From: Sclerurus mexicanus
Lineage: Eukaryota; Chordata; Aves; Passeriformes; Furnariidae
NCBI GenBank assembly: GCA_013396755.1
Contig: VWZF01006730.1
Coordinates: 434,001-498,000 of the forward strand
Direction of reading: 5' to 3'
DNA: 64,000 bases
Shown piece after piece: positions 13,453-25,112 of this stretch; position 1 is the first letter of the stretch, and every line of letters begins with the position of its first letter. A model generated the notes under the pieces. It did no database searches and had not been told where the DNA came from. It saw only the letters and a program-made list of their open reading frames with translations. Both the position numbers and the translations under genes were made by a program.

Positions 13453-16044
13453 GGAATCCACATCACACAAGATGTGACTCTTAGCCTGTTTTCATAAGGA
13501 AAAGCATGAAGCAGTTACTGTAAATAAAAAACAAAAAAAGCAAAAAAAAAAAAGCAGATTTCTGTGCTGGTAATTCCCAAACTGAATAAAGCCAGGCAGT
13601 GTTGACAGTCTTGTGGGGAAGGGAAGGGAAGGGAAGGGAAGGGAAGGGGTACTGCTTCAACCAAATTTTTTTCTTAAGGGCTATGTTAGGGTACCCTCAG
13701 TAAGGTATTAAAAATCAATATGCTACAAGGGTAAAAAACCTGAAGTTATAATTTCTTATCTAACAACAGAACAGTGAACCTCAGATAAGGATGAAATAAA
13801 CAGGCCATTTATAAGTTACTGTAAGATTTATAAAGACAAACTAATAGTTTATTAACTTATAACAGTAAAGTCTGCATCTATCAGGATACCTGCTGACAAA
13901 TTTATTTTTTTAGTTTAACTGGGAGAATATATTTTTAGAAAAGGGCAATATATTTTTCTTATAATTTGAAAGTTCAGCAGGAAGAAATAACTCAGTCCTG
14001 CAAAAAAATTTCTACTGCAGTGCTGTAGTTTTATGAGTAAAAGATTTTAACAAGATTAGTGCTCAGCAAATGTTAAAAAAAGAGGTTTGCTTTTTAAAGA
14101 AAGGCATTACTTAAAAAAAAATGGTGATTCTATTATAGTCCCTGCAATCAGACTAGCAAAACAAGAGCTCTAGAAACATAATGGGAATGGGGGTTCCCAG
14201 AGTAGAAAAGTTTCTAGTAACATTTAAATACCCGCATTCTTCTGTGATGTTAAGATCTCCTATCAAAAATATGTTTCAGTTTTGTGTGATGCTTAGCAAA
14301 TACAGAAAGGTCCAAATTCAAGTTTTTCATCTAAAATGTTTTTTATAGTGAGTAAATCAGATCCTGACCTGTGGATGCACACTGGGGCTGACTGGCTATC
14401 TCCATGGTAGAGTAGAGAGTGACTGTGTCCTACCAGCAGCCCTTGGTCTACTCTATCACAGCACTCGTGCTGAATGGATGTGGCTGGAGAGACCTGGTGG
14501 GAATATGGCAGATTTCACCCAAATAGGGAATTAAATTCAAAATGTGAAGGCCAAATATGTCATCCTTAAATTTGATGAAGAGAACTACCACAGTCCATAG
14601 CAAACAAATACAGTGTGGTTTGGAATTGGTCTCCCATCTCAAAAAAATTACTGAGAATATTAGGGTTTTGAGTAAACAAATTTCATCACAAAGAAATAGG
14701 TGACCACCATAGAAAATGGCATTAGACAAGCAACAAAAACACATTTTGACCATAAATATTTTCTATTTTGAAATATTGTTACAATATTCTATTAGTTGCA
14801 GGAGCTGATATTCAGCTGTTTTCCATCCAAGCTCCTCTGTGGTCTGGAGTTCTTAGTCACAGAACATCACACTAAATGCAGTGCAGAGCTCAGTGAGGGG
14901 AGAGGTACCACATCATGCAAGATGGGATGTGGTGAGAGATTCTGCCTTTGGGAGGAATGGAATGGGGGTGCAAGGATCCTGCTCTGTCAGTGGGCTTCAA
15001 GCAGAGGTACTCCAGAATTTATGATCTGGCTGAAAAGATTCTGATTGACTAGTTAAGTTTTTTTATACACCCCAAGACCTCCTCTTTAACAGTTGGCTGA
15101 TATAGCCTCAAAGCAGAACGGTTCTGCTGGACTAGCAGGCAGCTGAGACTGCACATTTTCTGGGACCTAGGGGAGGATAGGGCAGTGCATCTGGAAAAGC
15201 ATTGTAAATAACCTTCAACTTCTCTTATTGTCTGTATCTTGAAACAAGAGCAAAGAGTGTGGTCCAGCAGACAGGCAAGTTGGTACCTCTGGGATATCAG
15301 GACCTTGTGCTGCTATTTGCAGCAAGGGTTACACGCGTTATAAAATGCTTTGAAAGCTAGTAAGGATCAGGTGTAAGAGCTATTTCCTTACATTAATGGA
15401 TGCTTCTTTTCTATTTCAGGCAGAGAACAGATGGAGGCAGCTGGGATTAAGAGTGCATTACAATATTCTTTGTGTTTATGTTATGATTCAGTTTCTCAAC
15501 TATTTAGCAAGAGAAATCATGCTTTAATCTTAAAAACAAAGAACGAAAGTGTGTTTTGAATGTTTTTGTGTTTTCAAGTAGAGCAACAAACATTTTCATT
15601 GAAATGAAGACATTAAACTGTCAGGGAAAAGGGGCCTAAATTTAGATCTAGATATAGCTACCTATGGTATAATCCTCCTCTGTATGACTTAGTCACTTTA
15701 ATGTATCTCTTACCTATCTGTAACATAAATCCTATGAACTTCAAGCCATCCTGAAACAAACTTACTTCTCAAAATAATGTCACGTTACATGTATTTCTTA
15801 CATGCCAGAGTTTGGTTTTAATTACTATCCGGTGGAAAATTCTATGGATTTGAAATAACATCTTTGCCTCTAAAAAAATGCACTCACAGTCTAGTAAAAG
15901 ATTCAATGTATCTGCCCAGTGACATGACACATCCAATTGCTCCAAGGTCACTGCTGTTGCAGAAAAGCTTACTTGTTCCTGTTCACTTTCCCTTTATCTC
16001 CTCATTACCAATCTTCTCCTCTGTCAGATACTCACCTTCAAGCA
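13453..16044. other. Intergenic DNA, no gene recognised
   Basis: AT-rich sequence with an A-rich tract near 13523-13556, the (GGGAA)n microsatellite and no recognisable exon. Confidence 0.6.
13615..13649 (+). repeat. (GGGAA)n pentanucleotide microsatellite, about 6 to 7 units
   Basis: An uninterrupted GGGAA array lies just downstream of the CR1 fragment at 13057-13452; (GGGAA)n arrays are common in bird genomes. Confidence 0.95.
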
Positions 16045-16183
16045 GCGAAGATGTTCAAGGCCAGACTGGATGGAGCTCTGAGCAACCTGGTCTAATGAAA
16101 GGTGTCCTTGCCCATTGCACAGGCATTGGAACAAGATGATCTGTAAGGTCGCTTCCAACCCAAACCATTCTATGATTCTGTGA
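16045..16183 (+). mobile_element. Short CR1 LINE 3' fragment
   Basis: Contains GTTCAAGGCCAGACTGGATG, GAGCAACCTGGTCTA and CTTCCAACCCAAACCATTCT, ending TATGATTCTGTG, which is the terminal 140 bp of a CR1 element. Severe 5' truncation is typical of these elements. Confidence 0.92.
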
Positions 16184-16620
16184 ATATGTATTTCAGTCCT
16201 TTGAGAACAAATTTTCTCCTTCTGTAGAGCCCATAGTTACATTAGATTTCTGTTCACTTGTTGAAGTTCAAAAGGTCATATATGCTTGAGATAGGCAAAT
16301 TCAAATATAAACTGAAAATTTACTACAAATTATATTGCTATTCATAAAACTTTTTTATTCTATTGGTGGGGGGAATACTCCCCGAATGTCATACTTTATA
16401 CTGGTTGCCCATGTATGTATGAGCTGCTTATACCTTATTTATTCTGATTATGGAAATGTTCATGTTTATCACAACCAATCCATCTCTCTCACCTCTAAAA
16501 GGAACTGGGAGGAAAACAAAGGGATTGTTTGCTGAAGGGATTGCTGGTTGTACTTAGTCCTTGGAAAGGCAGGGGGAAAAAATTGAGAAGCAGAGAATGG
16601 AGCAGAAACAGAAAAAAGTA

Positions 16621-16646
16621 AGAAAATAAATACAGAAAATAAATAA
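16621..16646 (+). repeat. Tandem 13-bp A-rich duplication
   Basis: AGAAAATAAATAC is followed by AGAAAATAAATAA. Confidence 0.75.
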
Positions 16647-17350
16647 AAGAGAAGGGAAAGATCCATTCCCAGTGCTGCAGCTCTTTAACCTGGCCTAAGT
16701 GTCAGCCTTTGGAGTAGCATTTGAGGATTACTTGTCCCTACTGAGAGCTGGGAGAATGATACAACAATAGGAAAATAACAAGAAGACACTCCCCAGAGAG
16801 ATTTTTTTCCATTTGTAGTGAGGTTAGAAACAAATAATCAAAACAAGACCCAGTGTAACTTTTGCTTTTTCCACAAAGTTTTCCCTGCCAAAAGACTTGA
16901 TGTCACATGGATCTGGTAAAGCTGCCAGCCCGGAGCCTCCACCAGACTGCTGTGACAGCTGCCACCAGAGGAAACCCATGTTGTGAGTGCACAGGGGCTG
17001 CAGCATGTCTTCTCCTTGGCTTTCTGCTGCTCCCCACTTCTGCCATGAAGCTACTTTCCCTGCTCGCTGTGAGACCTTGCTGTCACCACCTGCCACTGCT
17101 GTCAGGGTCCCCAGACCTTGGACCTAGCCCATGCTCATTCCTGTACTGACCCATTGAGTCAGCCAACTCACGGCAACTCTCTAAACACCTTTGTTAAGGA
17201 ACTTTACAAGGATTACAGACCTTAAGATAGCACAAGATAAGTACATATCTAGAGAAAAGAGAAAATACCCACACACTGGTCCCTACTCCCAGGAGCAGAG
17301 CAGACGCCCTCTATCTACCTGCCACAATCTTCATGGCCTCCTGAACTAAG

Positions 17351-17390
17351 AAGAGTTATCCCCAACAGATAAGAGTTATCCCCAAGACTT
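17351..17390 (+). repeat. Tandem duplication, 20-bp unit, 2 copies
   Basis: AAGAGTTATCCCCAACAGAT is followed by AAGAGTTATCCCCAAGACTT; the first 15 bases are identical. Confidence 0.85.
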
Positions 17391-17850
17391 TAGTGTAACA
17401 ACCATATTAAAGAACAAATCTAGAAAGTGACCTTTAAAACCACAATATTTACATTGTAAAATCACTTGTATATGTCACAAGACAAACATCTCAGAGCAAA
17501 GGCATGATCCTGATTGCAGAGCAAAAACTAAACAGACCACAGCTTAGTTCTGGGCATCTTGCAGACTGAAGACTCCATTGTGCTTCATTGTGTAGGTGGC
17601 AAAATTTTGCAAAAGGTATAGTCTGTGACAGTCTGAATCTGGAGGTGATCATACAGTGGATTTAACCACTGAAGGACACAGTTGTGGCTTAGGCTGTGGA
17701 AGGCAACGAACTCCACGACAGTGGTGCTTAGAGAAAATGGTATACAAAACTTCAGCCCTGATCCTGCAGTGCATTAAGTGTAAATCCAGGTGTTCCTGAG
17801 TTGGGGTTTCCACAATTCACTCAGAGACACAATGCACTGTCAGAGACAAG

Positions 17851-17871
17851 TAGAGAGAAAGAGAGAGAGAA
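17851..17871 (+). repeat. GA-rich simple repeat
   Basis: TAGAGAGAAAGAGAGAGAGA is a short (GA)n stretch with one interruption. Confidence 0.8.
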
Positions 17872-20800
17872 GCAGAGGGCACGATTATAAAGTCTCTATA
17901 AGAGACTGGAGACATCTTCACCAGAAATATTATGGTGAAAAACCTAATTATCACAAAAGGATTTTTCTTTTAACAAGCGAGGTTAACATTAACACTTCCT
18001 GGGTATTTAAGCAAGCTCAGATGCTCAAAAGCTATTGGTAATTAAATTAAACCATTGCATATGTGGTTCAGTCAATGTCTTATTTCAAATCAGATGAACA
18101 TACTTGCAGTGTTTTCTTGCTCAATTACTATTCTAGGAAAAAAAGCAGAGGTAAGCTTTCAAAAAGTATGTGCACAATGTATTCATCTTGATACAGTTCC
18201 TGTGGAACCCTTTGCAATATGAAATTACTATGAATAATTATCACATTGGCAGCTCTGAGTCTTATTAATGTTTGTATCAAACACAAATACAAACAATTAG
18301 CTTTCGGGAGACTCTCCCACCAGGGAATATGAGAAAAAAAAGAAAAAAGTAGGTTGATTTGACTGATTGCTCTTGTCATTGCTCTTAAAGATGTGGAACT
18401 GAGCTTACTTATCAACTTTGAAAAGCAAGAATTCACAGCAAAAGTTTTTCTCCTTCAGAACTGCTATAAACTCAGAGAGACAACAAAGATATTAATAAAA
18501 ATATGCAACATAATCCACACAACATTCCTTTTTGGTCTCCTGCAGGAGAGCATGGTGTGTCTCCAGCTTAGGAGTTTTTGTAAATCAAATAATCCTTGTG
18601 ACTCTGAGCAATCCTTTTGCTTAAATTGTTGTTAATGTGATCTGCAAGGTGTAGGATAGAAAGCAGAAATGTAGCTGTATTGTATTTGCACTGCACTCTA
18701 AATTGAGAGAGAATGGAAAAATTAAGAGCAGGCTGGAAAAATAAAATCCCTCTTTCTAAACAATAAGAGCTGTGAGATATCCACTGTTTTGGCTAATATT
18801 TTTTTCCATGTTAAAAAAAAAAAGAAGCTTCTTTGTTTTAAGGTGTATTTATAGATTACATTCTCTTATTTTACATTTTGCTATGGCTCTAAATTTCATT
18901 GATGTACTCCTGTGGCTGCAGGCGGGGAGAAGCAGCAGTTCAGAGAGGGATTTGTGCTGAAGGGCATCGGGTAGGTGACCAGCTCACTTCCCACACAGAC
19001 CTCCAAGCCGTGACAAGGCTGGAGATAGGCTGTGCATGGATGTCTCCAGCTGTCCTGGCACCGCAGACCGCTTCTCTCCCAGAAATCTGTACATTAAAGT
19101 CTGAGCTTTCATTGAGCAGGAATAGCCCCCAGCTACGGATTTGAGAGAGTCTTTGACTCTGTGAGATGTCACACATTCATTGCCTCAGAAATTTGCACCA
19201 ACAGATGGAAAATGTGGAAAATCTTCCTATGCTCATGAGCCCCATCTTACTTTTTGTCCAGGAAAGCTGTCTATTTACTTGCAGAGAGGACTGAGGGTAC
19301 AACACTCCAGTTATAAAAGACCATCTTTTTCCATCTTCAGAATCATTGGACTCCCATGAGGCCTCAGCATGTTTTCATAATTATTTCCAGTTTCTAAAAT
19401 TTCTTGTAAATACAACGTCCTCAGCCCCACCGATATGAATAGACTACGCAGGGCTAGAACATCTGTTCCCCCTCCCCAGCTTGACTGCTTGGTGATTTCC
19501 GCCCCAGCTATGAGGTCCCCTCATGGGTAACCCCCCGGTACCTTTGGGGGATGATTCCTGGGACAACATGCACGGATAACAAGCAGTTTGCTCAGAGGGA
19601 ACACTTCGGCTGTGCCTGCTGTGCTGTGCAGCCTGCCCAGGGGCTGGAAGGGCAATGCCTGGGGATCTCACTTATCAACACAGACAGAGCACGTTGAGCC
19701 AGCATGGTTCCCAATTATTAAATTAGCTTTTACGGGCTTTTTCATCTCAGTTTCAAACGTTCCAAAAAACTTCTGCTGCCAGTGATGCAGCCCAGCAATA
19801 TGTGGAGTGTTTTTATAGTATGTAACGAAAGGCAGATGCTGCTTGTCCTGGGCTGCACAGGAGAGCAGGTGAGGCTGACTGAGGGTGCAGAGGCTGTCAG
19901 GACACTGCCAGAGGGCTATGTAAGGGAAGGCAGTCAAACTCATCCTTCCTGGCTACTGGGGAGGGTCTCAGGACAGAGGAGAGACCTCCAGAACCACACG
20001 CACATTGTGTTTCACAGGGAACCAGTTCCTCCAAAAGTGGGACTAGGGGAAAACTGGTGCCATGTGGGCAGCCAGGAAGCAAAGAGACAGGTATGAACTG
20101 CAGAGCTAAGATGTTTGAAGTGTAGATGCCATCCTAAAGTGCAAGAGGAAATACTGCTAAATGATATTAGGAATGTTATTTAATCGATTGAATAAAATAG
20201 TCAATAAAAATGCCACATTCATACTGATTAATTGATTGCTCTCTATAAAAATGCCTACTTACACAACCTCTCATGACCTCTCTTCCACTCCTTCCCTTAA
20301 AGACAAGAAAAGCTTCAAAATCCTTGTGTGGCAGGGACTGAGTGTTTGATAAAAATACCTGTGTGAGACAAGTATCTTTTGAGTGCACTATAAAAATTAG
20401 GAAAAAGATCCAGGGAGAGCTAGATAATTGGGTAAAGGGGTTTCAAAGAAAGGGAAGCAATTTGGAAAAAAAAGTAAAAAATAAGAAACCAGGAAAAAAA
20501 CTGAGAAGCTAGGGCAAATGCTTTCTGCACAAAGCTGACCATCTGGAACATGTTACTGAAGAAGAGATGTGGGATCACATAGATCGTTTCTGGAAAAGGA
20601 GGGGCTTGAGGGGCATGGAAAAAAACCAGCATGGTTGAATTAAGAGCCAGCCACAAACACTGAGCCAGATTGCTTTTTCTCTTCTTAAAGTGATCTGTGT
20701 TCCTATCTTTCTATATCTCTGCTAATTGCTTTAACACAGAAGTACATGGAGCAAGATGTTAGGGAGGAAGAAGAGGCACCTAGGTAAGACGAAAAGAACT

Positions 20801-23800
20801 TTTCTTGTATGCCTCTCTGTGCTATAAACTGAAATTCAAAACTCCCTTATGCAATAGTACATCTGTTGCTGTGCTGAAGCCTTTGGGCACAGAAACTCTT
20901 TCCAGACAGCGCAGAGCAATCATTTGGGTGTTTTGACAGGTTTCCAGCTGTAAGCCATATATTTGTTTTATAGCAAATTTTAGGTTAGTTCCTAGAGTTT
21001 AAAACATATTCAATCTGCTTTTGTTTTACAATCTGTAAACACTTTTAGAGCTCTATTCTTTATTTAATGATAGATAGGCACAACACAGCTGTTCTCCAGT
21101 GGCCTGTATTTTCAGCATAGCCTTTTTCTTTCCTACATGCACCATTCAGAGTTTCAAATATGCTACAAGAACATGGGCCAAAACATCAGGAGGCCAAAGG
21201 TGCTCTGAAATAGGCACAGGAGGTGAATGATTTTTAATTTGTATCTATAAGACTGTATACTGACTGTCTCTCACAGTACCCAGGGCCATAGAGGATGGCT
21301 TGGATACAGCTGGTCCAGGAATCTGTTTCTGTGGCTCAGCAGAAGATACTCCAGGCAGTGCAAGGATACAAAACAAAACAGGGAAGTCAACACAGAGCCT
21401 GTTGAACGGCTGCACGTAGTTTCTCAGAAAGGTCAAGCATTGCATCACCAGGATTATTAATGCTCCTAGTAGCCAAGGCAGTTCATTCAGGGCTGGTCTC
21501 AGCAGGCACTGCCCCATGTCACATAATCCACTGTGAGAAGAGGTGAGGGAAGCAGGAGCCCTGGGCAGAACACTGATTATATGGAAAGCATCAGTGCAAT
21601 TGCCCAGCTTAAGTAAAATGCTGCTACCTCCACAGCCATGGCAGAGGGCTGGATCAGTACCTCTGTTTAAGGATGCCCTCTGCTGTGCCCTGGACACTCA
21701 TTCAACAGGGTACCTTATGACCTTCCCATCAGCAAAAAAAAAGCTGCTTTCCACTTTGACTTCAGTTTATACTTTGAATACTATGATAAAATGATCTCCC
21801 AGCAGTAAGGAATGCAATGTGCCATTATAATGAACACCACAGGCCCCCAGAATTGGGTTGACACCCAAGCTACATTACAAATGTTTGCATATTATCTTCC
21901 TTTTAGGGAAACTACACTGACAAACTGTAACTGTCTGGATGTGCCCGGCTCATGTTCCCCTCTGTAAACACTGCATATTCACAAATCAATCCCACACTAC
22001 AGCAGGATAAGCAACAGCAATGAGTTCAAATTCACCTTTTGACAGGTTGATGCAAACACAGTGAATTCTTTCCTTGGTACAGAGTCATTCTTCAAGGAAA
22101 AGAATTTGTTTCCAAAAGGTCCTCCCTCCTTAATTACAAAACTTTAAGATGGGAAATCCTGTCAGCAGCAGGCTTGACAAGCTTGCTTTTTTTTTTTTTT
22201 TAATATACTCACATTAATAACTCAGTGCTTCTCAGACACCACTCGTCTGTTCAAAACAAGCTGCCCACATGCACAGGGACAGCTCTGCAGACACTGGCTG
22301 TGACCTTTCCCTCCTTGGTCTTGGAATCCTGAATTCCAATCCCCAGATCTAAATCAGGTGACTTGTCTTTTTGTGAACCTCAGCTGGGGAAAAAAAATAG
22401 CCAGATACATAATTTCAGATCATTCCCTTTCTGCTGTCAACTTCCCTTATCCCTTTGGCACCTTCTAGTTAACTACTTTTTGGGGATATATGGGGCTGAA
22501 AACAGCCATCCCATAAGCTCTTTTGCAGATGTAAAACCACCTGAGACAGGGTTACTCAAGTCATACTGGGTGGAAGTGGTGGTGGGCAGAGTAGCAAGAA
22601 ACTGGGAGTTCCATGTTTTAATTTTTGTTATTATTGTTGTTGTCCTCAGGGTGGATCAAGAGACCACAGATGTATAAACACAGAACACAAAATGGTTACT
22701 TCCCCCAGAAACCTGCATTTTAAACATAAATATTCAGCATAAATAGAGCCTGAACAGAATGTGGTAAGTAGAGAAATCATCTCTTTTAGAAGGAGCTGTG
22801 AGTGAGAATCTAATTTATAATGGAATACAAAGCAAGCAGACTGCACAAGAGAGTGCTGCGCGGTCATACAACAGCTGCATAGTGGACAAGCAAGAGAGTG
22901 CATTTGTTGAAAGACAGAGATGATTTTGCAAGGTTTCGGGGCTAGAAGCAAGAGAGTAGTAACCTTCTTGATCACAGCTGTGCTCTGTGGAAAAAAAGAA
23001 CTCTTTACATTCTTCACAAATAAACAGGACTGCAACAGACAAAACACTGGCCCAGCCACCAGTTTCTTCTCCTCACCTCCAAGACCCCAAATTTTGATTT
23101 AACAGAGTGACCTTATTCCTCTGAGCAGTCCTCGAAAAAACTGAAGTAAAGAATGGCTTTGTATCAGAACATGTCCCAGTAAGTTATAAGAACTGCAGGC
23201 ATTATTAGACTGCTCAAGGCAGGCTGGGCTTTATAAAACGGCTTCCCACAGGCACTGATCCAAGGCCTGTTAAAGTTAACAGGAGTCCTTCCTCTGATTT
23301 CACTGGGATTAAGAGGAGGCCTCCCACCCATCCCACTAAGGCTCTTATACAACTGACAAGAAGTTTAATGGATCCACTAAGCACAGATGACCAACTTGCA
23401 TCACAGAGTAGGTTCCATCACAAGCTCCCTTCAAAGGCCTGGAGACAAGGGCTGATGTATTGAACGTGTTGCATACGTAAACACAGGAGGTCACCTACTG
23501 AGATATAAAACCTCAGAAGAGCAGGTTTTTCATGCATCTAAGAGGACATTTTTCGCACTTCAAGAGTTAAGAGTTTCTATACATTTGCATGAAACTAATT
23601 TTGACTCCTTGACAAAGGGCTCATCCTCACAGAAAAATCAGAAACTAAAGAAGCTGCCACTTACTGCACTTTTTTCTGTATGTTGCACTGAAGACACTCA
23701 CGCTAATGAAAGGTGATTTCTCTCATGTCCCCTCCTCCTCCCTGCAGAATACCAGTCAGCCACACGGAAATTTTTGCAAACTTTGGCACTGTCTGCATGC

Positions 23801-23820
23801 TAGCAAGTTGTTGTGCTGGG

Positions 23821-23877
23821 AAAGAAAAACAACAACAACAAAAAAAAACAAACAAAAAACCCCCCAACAAAACAACA
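23821..23877 (+). repeat. A-rich low-complexity tract, (CAA)n and (CAAA)n
   Basis: AACAACAACAACA is followed by AAACAAACAAAAAACCCCCC and AACAAAACAACA. A short poly-C interrupts it. Confidence 0.85.
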
Positions 23878-24550
23878 GGCAGAATTAATGAGAGGAGATG
23901 CCCTGCACAACAGTAGACTGTGTCAGTAGCAAGCAAGGAAGAGGAGCTGCCCAAGCTCCCCAGACACTCCTGAATACAAGATTAATTGAGAAAAATAAAA
24001 CTGATCTGCTGGTGAGGAAGTTAAAATGAAGTGCTCAGCTTTTACGCTGGTAACAGTCCAATTTCTAAATGAACTCCACTGCACAGCTAAACAACCATAC
24101 CAGAGAACATGGTGAAGGCAGTCTGTTCTTTCTAAACAGTTTCAACTCATATCGACATACACCTTTTTTACTTGTTTTAATTCACAGCATCATTGTGTAT
24201 TATCAGTGTGGCCACTTTAGGAATGTGGATAGACCCGTCTTGGGCAATGGCTGATGACATTCCTCTGGGCAGATGGGCATGGGGCAGCGTGTACCCACTG
24301 TGCAATGGAGACACTCCAAGAGGTAACTTGGGGTTGTTACTTCCATTTTAGCAACTGCAAGTGGGAAGTGCCAGTCTTCTTCTAGCAAGCACTTTCATAA
24401 GACGGGAAGAGACCTCCCTGGGTATTTTTTGGCTAAATCCCTGTGTCGCATCTTAGTAAGAACTTGGAAAGAGACACAAAACATTTCACTTCGATTGTTC
24501 ACTTACATACCTATTAGCTATGAAATTGTCATGCCTGAATAAGAAGCATG

Positions 24551-24571
24551 TGTTTGTTTGTTTGTTTGTTT
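24551..24571 (+). repeat. (TTTG)n tetranucleotide repeat, 5 units
   Basis: TGTTTGTTTGTTTGTTTGTT is followed by TATTTT. Confidence 0.92.
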
Positions 24572-25058
24572 ATTTTAATAAGTAACAAAGACAAGTTTTC
24601 TTTCTGAGTAGTATATTTTTATATTGCTAATTATCTTTTTCATGGGTATGCCAGCTAAATTTTGCATGGAAAAAAAACAGACAAAGGGGTTTCATTAAAA
24701 TGGGTCCCAAGAAGCTTTCAAAAGAATCACGGTGGTCTTGTCCTAATTAAAATTAAATGTGAAAACAAATATGCTTGCAATTTGCTGTGTATTTACGCAT
24801 TTTGTCAACCTGGACCATATGTGAAAAAATGAAGCACATACAGTTGAAGTTTAAGATCCTAATTATGCAGAATAAGCTGCTTGCATTGAATTAACTTTGC
24901 AGAGAATGATATAAGCACTTGATCTTACAAATCCTTACAGTGCTTGTAAGTACTGTAGCTTGTTAACTCATTGGAAAAAAAATTTATTTGAGAGTTTCGC
25001 CATTCCCCAATTACTGGAACAGGAAAGCATCTAATGTACAAAGACTTCATCCCCAAGC

Positions 25059-25112
25059 AAGTCGTAATAATGCTTAGGGCCCTGAGTAAGTCATAACAAT
25101 GCTTAGGGCCCC
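25059..25112 (+). repeat. Tandem duplication, 29-bp unit, about 1.9 copies
   Basis: AAGTCGTAATAATGCTTAGG... (25059-25087) is followed directly by AAGTCATAACAATGCTTAGG... (25088-25112), differing at two positions. Confidence 0.85.
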
